Positions 53,941 to 63,399 of a stretch of DNA of 64,000 nucleotides are shown here, piece by piece. Source of the DNA: Acidobacteriota bacterium. GTDB lineage: Bacteria > Acidobacteriota > Blastocatellia > Pyrinomonadales > Pyrinomonadaceae. The notes under the pieces were generated by a model that saw nothing but the letters and a program-made list of their open reading frames with translations, did not search any database and had not been told where the DNA came from. The first letter of the stretch is position 1, and every line of letters begins with the position of its first letter. The position numbers and the translations under genes were made by a program. Where the stretch lies: contig QHXR01000008.1 of the NCBI GenBank assembly GCA_003223025.1, forward strand, positions 153,634-217,633, read 5' to 3'.

Positions 53941-56064
53941 ATGAGAACGCGTTTTTTACTCCTAGCACTACTGCTCTTGCTCTGTGCGTCCGTGCGCGGA
54001 CAGGACATCAAGCCTGCACCGACACCGACTCCGCGCGACGATGCCGATGTTGTCAAGATCACGACTTCGCTGATCCAAGTCGACGTGACCGTTACGGACA
54101 GGGGGGGTCGCGCGATCACAGATCTGAAACCCGACGAGGTCGAGGTCTACGAGAACGGTCATAAGCAGAAGCTCACGAACTTTTCGTTCGTAAGCAATGT
54201 TCAGGTCAAGGAGGAGAAGACGAAAGGGAAATCGGAAAAGCCCGTCGTGCTCCCGCCGACGCAGGTCCGGCCCGAATCCGTTCGACGGACGATCGCACTT
54301 GTCGTCGACGATCTGACGCTCTCCTTCGAAAGCACCTATTCCGTTCGATATGCTCTGAAGAAATTTGTCGATGAGCAGATGCAGGAAGGCGATCTCGTTG
54401 CGATCATCCGCACAGGAGCCGGCATCGGAGCGCTGCAGCAATTCACAAATGATAAGCGTCAGCTTTACGCGGCGATCGATCGCGTGCGCTGGAATGCTCT
54501 CGGATCGGGAAACATCGGAGCTTTCGCACCGCTCGAAGGAAAGATCAACACCGGAGCTCCGGTTCCGGCACCCGAGCCGGGCGAGCGAACTGCCGAGGGT
54601 GCGGCAAAGGAATTCAACAATTTTCGCGAGAGCGTTTTCGCGGCCGGAACGCTCGGAGCGGTGAATTACGTCGTTCGCGGTATGCAGGATCTTCCGGGCC
54701 GGAAGTCGATCCTGCTTTTGTCGGACGGATTCAAACTCTTCTTCGAAGATGCGACGGGCGTGCGCGATTTCGGACGTGTGCTCGAGAGCATGCGGCGGTT
54801 GATCGACCGCGCGAATCGCGCGGCGGTGGTTATTTATACGATGGATGCGCGCGGGCTGCAGCCCGGCGGCATCACGGCGGCGGATGACGTCAGTGGGAGG
54901 AGCTTCGAGGAGATCGAGAGCGAGGCATCGGCCCGACGAGCTCAATTGATCGACACGCAGGACGGCCTTCGTTATCTTGCGCAGCAAACGGGCGGGATCG
55001 CGATCGTGAACCAAAATAATCTAAGCAGCGGGATCAGAAAGATACTCGACGACCAGAGCTATTATCTTGTCGCATACGAGCCTGACGAAGCGACGTTCGA
55101 TCCGCGGGTAAACCGCTACAACAAACTCGATATAAAAGTCACGCGGCCCGGTGCTCGCGTGCGTTACCGCAGCGGGTTCTTCGGCGTCAGCGATGAGAAG
55201 CTCGTCAAACCTCCGCAGACGATGGGGCAGAGAGTAATGGAAGCGCTGACCTCGCCATTCGCCGTAAACGAAATATCGTTGAAGCTAAATGCGCTGTTCT
55301 ACAACAGCCCGCGTGGAAGCGTCGTCCGTTCGCTTCTGCACGTCCGCGCTCAGGATCTGAAATTCACCGACGAACCTGACGGCTCAAAGAAAGTCGTCTT
55401 CGACGTCCTCGCCGTCGGATTCGGAGATAACGGTACGATCGTTGATTCGACATCAAAGACCTACACGCTGAATGTGAGCAAGGAAGCCTACGAGCGCGCT
55501 ATGAAGGTGGGTTTCGTCTACGATCTTTCGTATCCGGTAAAGAAGGCGGGTGCATATCAGTTGCGGATCGCGTTGCACGATCACGAGAGTGACCGAATCG
55601 GTTCGGCGAATCAGTTCATCGATGTTCCGAATGTTAAGAAAGATCGATTGATCCTGTCGGGTGTCGTGCTCGAAAATCTCGAGCTCGCCGATTGGAAAAA
55701 GCGTGAAGCGGGCGAGGCGGTAACGCATTCCGATCCGCTGATCGATACTTCTCTACGACGTTTCAAGCGGGGGACGGTACTGAATTACGGCTTCGCCGTT
55801 TACAACGCGAAGACAGTTCCGGCTCCGAATCTGAGTTATCAAACCCGCGTGTATCGTGACGGTAAACCGATCTTCGAAGGCGCTCCGAAACCTGTCGTCG
55901 CTTCGATCACAGATCCGAAGTCCATTGATTTCAGCGCTGCTCTTTCGCTGGGAAACACTTTGCTACCCGGCGATTACGTGCTGCAAGTCGCGATCATCGA
56001 CAATCTCGCGAAGAAAGGCAGGAACACCGCGGTTCAATTCGTTCAGTTTGAGGTCGTTGAATAG
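53941..56064 (+). CDS. Large secreted VWFA-related Acidobacterial domain protein
   Basis: A 707-residue exported protein with a signal peptide over residues 1-21. The conserved block IQVDVTVTDRGGRAITDL, DEVEVYENGHKQKLTNFSF leads into a von Willebrand A domain with the MIDAS region VVDDLTLSFES (the DxSxS motif is degenerate: DDLTLSFES) and LLLSDGFKLFF later. Residues about 450-707 are a C-terminal extension of beta-rich segments not present in the other two VWA proteins of the window. Function unknown; the long C-terminus could be a protein-binding module. Confidence 0.9.
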   Translation: MRTRFLLLALLLLLCASVRGQDIKPAPTPTPRDDADVVKITTSLIQVDVTVTDRGGRAITDLKPDEVEVYENGHKQKLTNFSFVSNVQVKEEKTKGKSEKPVVLPPTQVRPESVRRTIALVVDDLTLSFESTYSVRYALKKFVDEQMQEGDLVAIIRTGAGIGALQQFTNDKRQLYAAIDRVRWNALGSGNIGAFAPLEGKINTGAPVPAPEPGERTAEGAAKEFNNFRESVFAAGTLGAVNYVVRGMQDLPGRKSILLLSDGFKLFFEDATGVRDFGRVLESMRRLIDRANRAAVVIYTMDARGLQPGGITAADDVSGRSFEEIESEASARRAQLIDTQDGLRYLAQQTGGIAIVNQNNLSSGIRKILDDQSYYLVAYEPDEATFDPRVNRYNKLDIKVTRPGARVRYRSGFFGVSDEKLVKPPQTMGQRVMEALTSPFAVNEISLKLNALFYNSPRGSVVRSLLHVRAQDLKFTDEPDGSKKVVFDVLAVGFGDNGTIVDSTSKTYTLNVSKEAYERAMKVGFVYDLSYPVKKAGAYQLRIALHDHESDRIGSANQFIDVPNVKKDRLILSGVVLENLELADWKKREAGEAVTHSDPLIDTSLRRFKRGTVLNYGFAVYNAKTVPAPNLSYQTRVYRDGKPIFEGAPKPVVASITDPKSIDFSAALSLGNTLLPGDYVLQVAIIDNLAKKGRNTAVQFVQFEVVE

Positions 56065-56169
56065 CGCGCCGTTTCGCCGGCAGATCTACGAGTCGGTTAG
56101 CCGGGCGGAGCCGTTACAAAATGCTTCACTTTTGATTTTCGCGCTTCATGTAACTAATCTTAGTTCTCT

Positions 56170-57285
56170 ATGTTGACGGTCAAGTCGATCGAACTGATCG
56201 AGATCAATCTTCCCCTCGTACATTTTTTCGAAACGAGCTTCGGGCGAACTTACGAACGCCGGATAATTCTCGTTCGCGTCGAAGACAGCGATGGGGCCGA
56301 AGGCTGGGGCGAGATCACGTGCGGGGAAGTTCCGGGTTACTCGGATGAATGGACTGACTCGGCGTGGGTCACGACTGAGAAGATCCTCGCACCGATGGTC
56401 ATCGGTGGTCCGGTCGAGAATGCGTCTTTTGTTTTTGACCTGATGACACGCGCACGCGGTCATCGGATGTCGAAGGCCGGGATCGAGACCGCGTGTTGGG
56501 ATCTCGAAGCGAAAAAGCTCGGCGTTCCGTTATGGAAACATCTCGGCGGTGTAAATCGCGAGATCGAGTGCGGCGTGTCGATCGGCATACAGGATTCAAT
56601 CGAGCAGTTGATCGACAAAATTCAGATCGAGCTCGATGCGGGTTACAAGCGGATCAAGATCAAGATCGCACCGCATTGGGACTACGATGTCATCAAGCAA
56701 GTGCGTGAGAAATTTCCTGACATTCCTTTGATGGGCGATGCGAATTCGGCATACACGCTCGCCGATATCGACAAGCTTAAGAGTCTCGACGAATTCGACC
56801 TGCTGATGCTCGAGCAGCCGCTTGGTTTTGATGACATCGTCGATCACGCTTCATTGCAGCGACAGATCCGTACGCCGATCTGTCTCGACGAGCCGATCAA
56901 ATCGCCGGGCGACGCGCGAAAAGCGATCGCGTTGGGATCGGGGAAAATAATAAATTTGAAAAACGGCCGTGTCGGCGGACACGCGCAATCTAAATTGATC
57001 GAAGAGACATGTCGCGTCGCGGGCATTCCCGTCTGGTGCGGTGGAATGTTGGAATCCGGAATCGGCCGCGCACACAACGTCGCGATCTCGACGCTTGCGG
57101 GTTACACGATGCCGGGAGATGTCTCGGCATCGAAGAGATATTGGCACGAAGACATCATCGAACCGGAAGTCATCGTATCCGCAACCGGAACAATCACAGC
57201 GCCGGATAGGCCGGGAATTGGATTTGGAATTAATCGAGAGCGGATTGAGAAGTTATCGGTGAGGACGGCGACCGTTTCCGAATAA
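56170..57285 (+). CDS. menC: o-Succinylbenzoate synthase (enolase superfamily)
   Basis: A 371-residue enzyme of the muconate-lactonising subgroup that dehydrates SHCHC to o-succinylbenzoate in menaquinone synthesis. The catalytic KxK is in RIKIKIAPHWD, and the metal ligands are Asp in MGDANSAYTL, Glu in LMLEQPLGFDD and Asp in PICLDEPIKSPG. The second Lys is in NLKNGRVGGH. N-acylamino-acid racemases share these motifs, so that activity cannot be excluded. No other men genes are nearby. A large palindromic element abuts the stop. Confidence 0.9.
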   Translation: MLTVKSIELIEINLPLVHFFETSFGRTYERRIILVRVEDSDGAEGWGEITCGEVPGYSDEWTDSAWVTTEKILAPMVIGGPVENASFVFDLMTRARGHRMSKAGIETACWDLEAKKLGVPLWKHLGGVNREIECGVSIGIQDSIEQLIDKIQIELDAGYKRIKIKIAPHWDYDVIKQVREKFPDIPLMGDANSAYTLADIDKLKSLDEFDLLMLEQPLGFDDIVDHASLQRQIRTPICLDEPIKSPGDARKAIALGSGKIINLKNGRVGGHAQSKLIEETCRVAGIPVWCGGMLESGIGRAHNVAISTLAGYTMPGDVSASKRYWHEDIIEPEVIVSATGTITAPDRPGIGFGINRERIEKLSVRTATVSE

Positions 57286-57526
57286 CAAGGAAAGGATTTG
57301 GCTTTAGCCCAAAATGAATTGCCCCGGCGCTTTAGCCCGGGGATAGCGGTTCCATCCAATTCCGGGCTTTAGCCAAAATTTGAGTTGCAGGCGAGAGAAG
57401 TTTCGGCTAAAGCCAAATCCTTTCCTTGTTCGCGAACCCCGGGCTAAAGCGGCGGGGCAATTCATATCGGGCTGAAGCCAGGAATGTTTTTCTGACACAC
57501 CCCGGGCTAAAGCACCGGGGCAATTC
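57284..57526. repeat. Nested palindromic element with CTTTAGC words and perfect 26-bp inner inverted repeat
   Basis: 57284-57309 and 57405-57430 are perfect reverse complements (AACAAGGAAAGG... with GGCTTTAGCC). GAATTGCCCCGGCGC then TTTAGCCCGGGG (57317-57343) is complementary to two copies, 57437-57463 and 57500-57526. It fills the 329-base gap between menC and ettA; the rest, to 57614, is the ettA leader and holds no gene. Confidence 0.93.
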
Positions 57527-57614
57527 ATATTGCGCTATCTTTTCCGTTCAAACCACCGCGAATAAGCTCCGATTTGCCTTTCATTTCTGAAAAACGATAG
57601 TCTGACGTTTCTTT

Positions 57615-59303
57615 ATGAGTACTCCGGAACCAAACAAGATCATCTTCTCGATGGTCAAGGTCAGTAAGTTTTACGACAAGAAACCTGTCCTCAAGGACAT
57701 CTATCTTTCCTTTTTCTACGGTGCGAAGATCGGCGTGCTCGGCTTGAACGGATCGGGTAAATCGTCGCTGCTGCGCATCATCGCGGGCACCGATAAAGAG
57801 TTCAACGGCGAGGTTGTCTTCTCGAAAGGATATTCCGTCGGCTATCTCGAACAGGAACCGAAACTCGATGAATCGAAAACCGTTCAGCAGATCGTCGAAG
57901 AGGCCGTGCAATCGACAGTCGATCTGTTGAAGGAGTACGAGGAGATCAACGCGAAGTTCGCCGAGCCGATGGATGACGACGAGATGTCGAAGCTCATCGA
58001 GCGTCAGGGCGAAGTGCAAGAGAAACTCGATCACGCCGATGCATGGAACCTCGACTCGCGTCTTGAGATGGCGATGGACGCGCTTCGATGTCCACCTGCC
58101 GATACTCCGGTCAAAAATCTCTCAGGTGGTGAAAAGCGCCGCGTCGCGTTTTGCAGACTGTTGCTGCAAAAGCCTGACATTCTTCTACTCGATGAGCCGA
58201 CAAACCATCTCGATGCGGAATCCGTGAGCTGGCTTGAACAGCATCTGCAAAAATACGGAGGCACGATCATCGCCGTGACTCACGATCGGTACTTTCTCGA
58301 CAACGTCGCAGGCTGGATCCTCGAGCTCGATCGCGGAGAAGGAATTCCGTGGAAAGGGAATTACTCGAGCTGGCTCGAGCAAAAACAGGATCGTCTGGCG
58401 AAGGAACAAAAGACGGAAGACAAGCGCGCGAAAACTCTCGAACGCGAGCTCGAATGGATCCGCATGTCGCCGAAAGGCCGCCACGCAAAATCGAAAGCGC
58501 GCATCAACGACTACGAGAAATTGGTCGCGACCGAATCTGAGAAGCGCGGTGAAGAGCTCGAGATATTCATTCCGCCCGGCCCGCGTCTCGGCGACATCGT
58601 CGTCGAAGCGCACAAAGTTTCGAAGTCGTATGGCGACAAACTTCTTTTTGAGAATCTGGAATTTTCGCTTCCGCCCGGCGGCATCGTCGGCGTCATCGGT
58701 CCAAACGGTGCGGGTAAGACGACCCTTTTTCGATTGATCACCGGTCAGGACGAAGCAGACGCCGGTGAATTCAAAGTCGGATCGACGGTCCAACTCGGAT
58801 ACGTCGATCAGTCGCGCGATTCTCTTGATGCGGACAAAACTTTATTCGATGAGATCGCGGACGGACTCGATTTCGTCACGCTCGGAAAACGCGAAATGAA
58901 TGCGCGCGCATACGTCTCGCGATTCAACTTCTCAGGCTCGGATCAACAGAAGCGCGTCGGCCAGCTTTCGGGCGGCGAACGCAATCGCGTTCATCTCGCT
59001 AAAATGCTAAAATCCGGAGCTAACGTCATTCTCCTCGACGAGCCCACAAACGATCTCGATGTAAATACGATGCGTGCGCTCGAAGAGGCGCTTGAGAACT
59101 TCGCCGGCTGTGCGGTCGTCATTAGCCATGACCGCTGGTTTCTCGATCGCATCGCAACACACATTCTCGCTTTCGAAGGCGACTCAAAGGTCGAGTACTT
59201 CGACGGCAACTACAGTGAATACGAAGCAGATCGAAAGCGCCGTCTTGGCGTCGACGCCGATCAGCCGCATCGAATCAAATATCGCAGTCTGACCCGAGAT
59301 TAG
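57615..59303 (+). CDS. ettA: EttA-type ABC-F translational throttle protein
   Basis: A 562-residue soluble ATPase with two ABC domains and no membrane span. It binds the ribosomal E site and tunes early elongation with the ATP/ADP ratio. First domain: [16 protein letters not shown], signature [16 protein letters not shown], Walker [16 protein letters not shown] linker helix of charged residues follows ([19 protein letters not shown]). Second domain: [44 protein letters not shown]. Length and the N-terminal [17 protein letters not shown] agree with EttA rather than Uup or YheS. Confidence 0.95.
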   Translation: MSTPEPNKIIFSMVKVSKFYDKKPVLKDIYLSFFYGAKIGVLGLNGSGKSSLLRIIAGTDKEFNGEVVFSKGYSVGYLEQEPKLDESKTVQQIVEEAVQSTVDLLKEYEEINAKFAEPMDDDEMSKLIERQGEVQEKLDHADAWNLDSRLEMAMDALRCPPADTPVKNLSGGEKRRVAFCRLLLQKPDILLLDEPTNHLDAESVSWLEQHLQKYGGTIIAVTHDRYFLDNVAGWILELDRGEGIPWKGNYSSWLEQKQDRLAKEQKTEDKRAKTLERELEWIRMSPKGRHAKSKARINDYEKLVATESEKRGEELEIFIPPGPRLGDIVVEAHKVSKSYGDKLLFENLEFSLPPGGIVGVIGPNGAGKTTLFRLITGQDEADAGEFKVGSTVQLGYVDQSRDSLDADKTLFDEIADGLDFVTLGKREMNARAYVSRFNFSGSDQQKRVGQLSGGERNRVHLAKMLKSGANVILLDEPTNDLDVNTMRALEEALENFAGCAVVISHDRWFLDRIATHILAFEGDSKVEYFDGNYSEYEADRKRRLGVDADQPHRIKYRSLTRD

Positions 59304-59330
59304 AATCTTCTTCCCCCGGACCGAGATCAT

Positions 59331-60182
59331 ATGAAAGAAATAGCGCTTGCAGCTGCTATTGCAGTTCTTTTATTTGCATCCGCATGCCGCACCTCGACCG
59401 AAGCTGAACCCGACGCGGTTCACGCCGAACCGAGTGCGCCGGTGCTCGCTCCGCAACCTTCGCCGTCGCCATCTTCGGATATGCCGAATCTCCAGGCCGA
59501 GCTCCTCGATGATCGTTTCAAAGATTCCGCGTCGCCGCTTTCATCTTTCGATTTCAAAAACTTCACTTATCCGCTTCCGCGTGGATGGCAAAATCCGGAC
59601 GGCACCGATCTGACGCTGACCGATGGAAAGCGTGTGCCGATCTCAAAATTCGTCACCGATGAAATGGAGGACGACGAGAAGGCCGAAGCTCGTGCGACGC
59701 GGCGCATCGGGATGTCGTACGTCACGACTCGATATCTCGACATGACGGGCGACGGACAGGATGAGGCGATCGTGATCCTGAAAGTTGAGACGACGGGAAA
59801 CGCGATCCCGCAGCTCGTGTATGTTTACGAGTGGAAAGATGGGAAGCCCGAGCTGATCTGGAATTTTCGAACGGGTGATCGAGCGGATGGCGGTTTGAAA
59901 GACATGCGAATTGAGAACACGGAGGTTGGAACGACAGTACTCGTGCTCGAGCTATACGGACAAGATAGATTCCTCCTCGGCGAGACCGAGACGAGTAAGA
60001 TCACCGGCGACGAAGAGCAGTTGTGCTGCCCGACATTTTTTACTCGAACCTTTTACAAATGGAACGGCAAGACTTTTCAACTGCAGAAAAAGCGCCTCAC
60101 TTATTCGATGGCGGATAAAACTCAGCCGCCGCAAGAGAACATGATCGAAGCCATCGAATCACAAAATCGTGGGAAAAAATAA
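59331..60182 (+). CDS. Lipoprotein of unknown function
   Basis: A 283-residue exported lipoprotein with lipobox FASAC at residues 15-19, so the mature N-terminal Cys would be lipid-modified. A Pro/Ser-rich linker (APQPSPSPSSD) follows. The folded part contains YVTTRYLDMTGDGQDEAIVI, close to an EF-hand-like or FG-GAP loop, and YVYEWKDGKPELIWNFRT. It ends with LQKKRLTYSMADKTQPP. I do not recognise a named family. Its stop overlaps the start of the following membrane protein by 14 bases, so the two are probably co-translated. Confidence 0.82.
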   Translation: MKEIALAAAIAVLLFASACRTSTEAEPDAVHAEPSAPVLAPQPSPSPSSDMPNLQAELLDDRFKDSASPLSSFDFKNFTYPLPRGWQNPDGTDLTLTDGKRVPISKFVTDEMEDDEKAEARATRRIGMSYVTTRYLDMTGDGQDEAIVILKVETTGNAIPQLVYVYEWKDGKPELIWNFRTGDRADGGLKDMRIENTEVGTTVLVLELYGQDRFLLGETETSKITGDEEQLCCPTFFTRTFYKWNGKTFQLQKKRLTYSMADKTQPPQENMIEAIESQNRGKK

Positions 60183-62166
60183 CGGCGCCTGGCTGCTCGC
60201 AATTTATCTTTTTCTCGCAATCTACCTGCTGCCGATGTTTCCGCACGGCGGCTCCGCAAATGAATTGACACGTTGGGCGACTGCGGCTTCTCTAGTCGAG
60301 AACAGATCGTTTGAGATTTCTTGGACCGAATCGCTCATCGGTAAAAATGTCGACACGGCTCGCGTCGATAACAAACTCTATTCAAACAAAGCTCCCGGAA
60401 TCGCTGTCCTCGCCGCTCCGTTCTACGCGATCGTGCGGCCGTTCGTCGGACCGCCGGATGCTTCGAATATTCGCGTCACGTGGTTCGTCATGCGATTCGT
60501 TTTGAGCTCGCTGCCATTGTTTCTTCTCGGCTTGTGGCTTTATCGAAAAGGCGCGGACGAGTTGTCGCTCGCGACACTGCTTTTTGCGACACCGCTTTTC
60601 GTTTACAGCCTGCTGTTCTTCTCGCACGTCCTTGTCGCGGTCCTCATCTACCTTGCGTTCCGATTTATCTACGACACCGATCGGGTCGATCCGCGAAACT
60701 GTTTGTGGGCGGGACTTGGGTCCGGACTCGCTGTCGCGTGCGAGTTTCCTGCGCTAATTCCCGTCGCAATTCTTGGGGCGGGAATTTTCTTTACGGATAA
60801 AGAGAAACGAATGGCGCGTTTTGGCTGGTTCGTTCTCGGCGGAGCACCGTTCGCCGTTCTGTTGATGATCTACAACTTCGCGATCTTCGGCTCGCCGTTC
60901 TCAATGTCGTACGCGTACGAGACTTTTCCGGAGTGGGCGGAAGTTGCGGGACAAGGCGTTTTCGGTATTGGCATTCCAAGTTTGTCGAACGCGTATCTTC
61001 TTCTCTTTTCGCCATCGCGCGGACTTCTGTTTACGGCTCCGATCTTGATCCTTTCGATCGTTTTGTTTTTTACATCCGCAGATCGCGCGTCGTTCCGGCA
61101 TCGGGTGAAGATCGCCACGATAATTGTCACTATCGTTCTGCTGTGCGGTCACGGCGCGGCGCACGGCGGATGGGCATTTTCGGCGCGTTATCTGATCATG
61201 ATCGTGCCGCTGATGCTCGATTCGTTTTTCGAACGCGAGGCGGATTCGATGCCGAGGTTTGTAACCGGACTTCTATTCTCGATCTCGATGATCTTGTCAG
61301 TCATCCCGGCGCTGACCTTCCCGTTTGCACCTCCGGAATTCAATGCTCCGCAAAATGACTTCTGGGCGAAATTGTTGATGGATGAAAAATGGGTCGTGCC
61401 GAATCTGGCTAATGTAGTCGGCGTCGAGACTTCGCTCTGGCTCACCGTTCCGGTTGTTTTGGCGATCATTGCTTCTATCGTGCTCGTTACGAGATCGATG
61501 CGATCGCCGGTGCAATTTATCGGAGGTCTCGTGATCGGGATCCTGGCAGTTACGACTTATTTATTCTGGCCGGGAATTGATTCGGACGAAGATTCCTTCC
61601 GGCGTGCCACGATCGCGGAGCGCTACTTCCGTCCCGCCGACCGACTTAAAGCGCTGAAGCAAAGATCGGTTGAAGCGAAGGATTGGACCAGTCTCCGCGT
61701 CATAAATACTTTCGAGTGGAATATTGCTGACACCCGTGCGTACGCTCCGAATGATTTTCCATATCTCGACGTTCGTCCGCTTGATCGATCACCGTCGGCG
61801 ATCCTGCGTAATGCGAGCGAGATGCAAAAGCGCGGCGACATGAACGGAGCCGAGAATTCTTTAACCGAAGCGAAGAGCGCGCTCCCATTTGCGCGATGTG
61901 AATTTGGATCGAGTCTCGGCGTCATCTATTACACAACGAATCGAAAAGATCTCGCCATGAGCGAGCTCGAAGCGATCCAGCCGCTGGTAAATCCCGCGTC
62001 GACCCCGCAATGCGCGCGTTCGCAGTTTCTTCTAGGCTCTCTCTACAAAGAAATGTCGCGTCCCGACGACGCAGCGAATGTGTTTCGCCAGTTCCTCTCT
62101 AACACGGAGGGTTCGACGGATCCCGAAATCGTGCGGTTTAGAAAATCTCTCGGTTCTTCAAAATAG
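60169..62166 (+). CDS. Multi-span membrane protein (GT-C-like) with C-terminal tetratricopeptide-like tail
   Basis: A 665-residue inner-membrane protein starting with GTG at 60169, inside the end of the lipoprotein gene. About 12 hydrophobic segments cover residues 8-490. The first external loop (MFPHGGSANELTRWATAASLVENRSF) resembles GT-C mannosyltransferases that use lipid-linked sugars, with RVDNKLYSNKAPGIAVLAAP after it. A helical C-terminal part at about 560-665 has tetratricopeptide-like repeats (ILRNASEMQKRGDMNGAENS, LGSLYKEMSRPDDAANVFRQ). A protein- or lipid-glycosyltransferase is the best guess; no catalytic proof. Confidence 0.8.
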   Translation: MGKNNGAWLLAIYLFLAIYLLPMFPHGGSANELTRWATAASLVENRSFEISWTESLIGKNVDTARVDNKLYSNKAPGIAVLAAPFYAIVRPFVGPPDASNIRVTWFVMRFVLSSLPLFLLGLWLYRKGADELSLATLLFATPLFVYSLLFFSHVLVAVLIYLAFRFIYDTDRVDPRNCLWAGLGSGLAVACEFPALIPVAILGAGIFFTDKEKRMARFGWFVLGGAPFAVLLMIYNFAIFGSPFSMSYAYETFPEWAEVAGQGVFGIGIPSLSNAYLLLFSPSRGLLFTAPILILSIVLFFTSADRASFRHRVKIATIIVTIVLLCGHGAAHGGWAFSARYLIMIVPLMLDSFFEREADSMPRFVTGLLFSISMILSVIPALTFPFAPPEFNAPQNDFWAKLLMDEKWVVPNLANVVGVETSLWLTVPVVLAIIASIVLVTRSMRSPVQFIGGLVIGILAVTTYLFWPGIDSDEDSFRRATIAERYFRPADRLKALKQRSVEAKDWTSLRVINTFEWNIADTRAYAPNDFPYLDVRPLDRSPSAILRNASEMQKRGDMNGAENSLTEAKSALPFARCEFGSSLGVIYYTTNRKDLAMSELEAIQPLVNPASTPQCARSQFLLGSLYKEMSRPDDAANVFRQFLSNTEGSTDPEIVRFRKSLGSSK

Positions 62167-62207
62167 TTTCAAGACGCAACGACAGACCGGCCACGGATTT
62201 CATTATT

Positions 62208-62221
62208 TAATTACGTAATTA
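62208..62221. promoter_or_regulatory. 14-bp perfect palindrome TAATTACGTAATTA
   Basis: A perfect AT-rich palindrome followed at 62225-62243 by a second related word (AATTAAGTAATTAATTAAT). This AT-rich patch stands out in a GC-rich region. It lies about 60 bases upstream of the promoter at 62281, so it could be an upstream regulatory site. Confidence 0.4.
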
Positions 62222-62262
62222 CCAAATTAAGTAATTAATTAATGAATCGGACGATCTCGATG

Positions 62263-62310
62263 CTTTGTAATGCAAAGTACTTGACAACGCAGCAGAATCA
62301 GAACTATATT
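62263..62310 (+). promoter_or_regulatory. Operator CTTTG-n5-CAAAG with overlapping sigma-70 promoter
   Basis: CTTTG (62263-62267) and CAAAG (62273-62277) are perfect inverted half-sites with a 5-base spacer. Three bases later comes TTGACA (62281-62286), 18 bases, then TATATT (62305-62310). The expected transcription start (about 62317) is within three bases of the ATG at 62320, so the mRNA is nearly leaderless. The winged-helix gene two genes down is the natural candidate to bind the operator. Confidence 0.7.
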
Positions 62311-62319
62311 TGTTCCACG

Positions 62320-62940
62320 ATGGGACAGACTCAGCCACTCCGCAAACAAAATTCTCCTGACGAACCTGTAAAGATCAGCGATCGCGCGATCGATAATCTT
62401 GCGTTCATACGCGAGACGATGGAGCGCTCCACGCATTTCACCGCCGTGCCCGGATACGGTGGAATTTTGATGGGCGTTACCGCGATCGCTGCCGCATACA
62501 TCGCTCAACAACAGCCCTCCGTCCGTGACTGGCTCGTTGTCTGGCTGACCGAAGCGGTGCTCGCATTTGCGATCGGGCTACTTGCGATGTGGCAGAAGAC
62601 GAAGATCTCTCAGACACCTCTCATCTCGGGTCCATCGAAAAAGTTCGCGTTCGGATTTACACCGCCGCTTCTCGCCGGTGTCGCGATCACGCTCGGCCTT
62701 TACCGCTTTGAACATTTCGAAGTCATGGCTCCGGTGTGGATGCTCTTATACGGAGCTGCGGTCGTGACCGGCGGTGCATTTTCGGTTCGCGTCATCCCGG
62801 TGATGGGTTGGATCTTTATGGCATGCGGCGCACTTGCGTTCGCACTACCGGCGGCGTTTGGAAATATCTTGATGGGCATAACTTTCGGTCTCGTGCACAT
62901 CGTCTTCGGCATCATCATCGCGCGGAGGTACGGCGGGTAG
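62320..62940 (+). CDS. Multi-span membrane protein co-transcribed with a winged-helix regulator
   Basis: A 206-residue protein. The N-terminal 60 residues are hydrophilic with the segment RAIDNLAFIRETMERSTHFT, followed by about six hydrophobic segments (GGILMGVTAIAAAYIA, LTEAVLAFAIGLLAMW and so on). I start at the ATG at 62320 because the promoter TTGACA/TATATT is just upstream; the frame reaches back to 62242 but would include that promoter. No ribosome site is visible, as expected for a leaderless message. The family is unknown; a similar membrane protein beside a winged-helix regulator is a familiar pattern in Acidobacteriota. Confidence 0.8.
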   Translation: MGQTQPLRKQNSPDEPVKISDRAIDNLAFIRETMERSTHFTAVPGYGGILMGVTAIAAAYIAQQQPSVRDWLVVWLTEAVLAFAIGLLAMWQKTKISQTPLISGPSKKFAFGFTPPLLAGVAITLGLYRFEHFEVMAPVWMLLYGAAVVTGGAFSVRVIPVMGWIFMACGALAFALPAAFGNILMGITFGLVHIVFGIIIARRYGG

Positions 62941-62942
62941 TA

Positions 62943-62964
62943 CGACAGGCTTTCCAGCCTGTCG
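62943..62964. repeat. Short hairpin CGACAGGC-n6-GCCTGTCG
   Basis: A perfect 8-bp stem right after the stop of the membrane protein gene, 25 bases before the regulator gene. It may stabilise the mRNA or weakly terminate it. There is no T-run. Confidence 0.75.
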
Positions 62965-62988
62965 CGTCTTCGCGGCAGAGAAAATCGT

Positions 62989-63351
62989 ATGGCAAAGAAT
63001 CTAGCAAAGAAGAACGTCGACTCGCAGCCGCTGCGTGTCGAGAAAGCGGCCGGGCGAGTTTCGGAATCGCTGGACAAAGTAATCCATGAGCGCATGCGTC
63101 TCGGGATAATCAGCGCACTTGCTGCGAACGAGAAGCTGAGCTTTGGTGATCTGAAAAATCTTCTAAACGCGTCGGACGGAAACATCAGCGTCCACGCGCG
63201 AAAGCTCGAGGACGCCGGCTACATCACTTGCGAGAAATCATTCAAGGGCCGGACGCCGCTGACGGAGTATGCGATCACAAAAGCCGGTCGGGCCGAGCTC
63301 GGAAAATATCTCGATCACATGGAAGCTCTGATCAAGGCGATGAGGGGATGA
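62989..63351 (+). CDS. Winged-helix transcriptional regulator (MarR/PadR-like, HTH_27 type)
   Basis: A 120-residue DNA-binding protein. A basic N-terminus is followed by a winged helix: LDKVIHERMRLGIISALAAN, then LSFGDLKNLLNASDGNISVH for the helix-turn-helix, ARKLEDAGYITCEKSFKGRT for the wing, and a C-terminal dimer helix (KAGRAELGKYLDHMEALIKA). A GAGAAAA site lies before the ATG. It follows the membrane protein gene by 48 bases and is very likely in one operon with it. It probably binds the CTTTG/CAAAG operator upstream and controls its own operon. Confidence 0.9.
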   Translation: MAKNLAKKNVDSQPLRVEKAAGRVSESLDKVIHERMRLGIISALAANEKLSFGDLKNLLNASDGNISVHARKLEDAGYITCEKSFKGRTPLTEYAITKAGRAELGKYLDHMEALIKAMRG

Positions 63352-63399
63352 TGAGCAACGAACGCTGGCTTTGCCCGCACCGGGATTGAGTTAAAAGAT

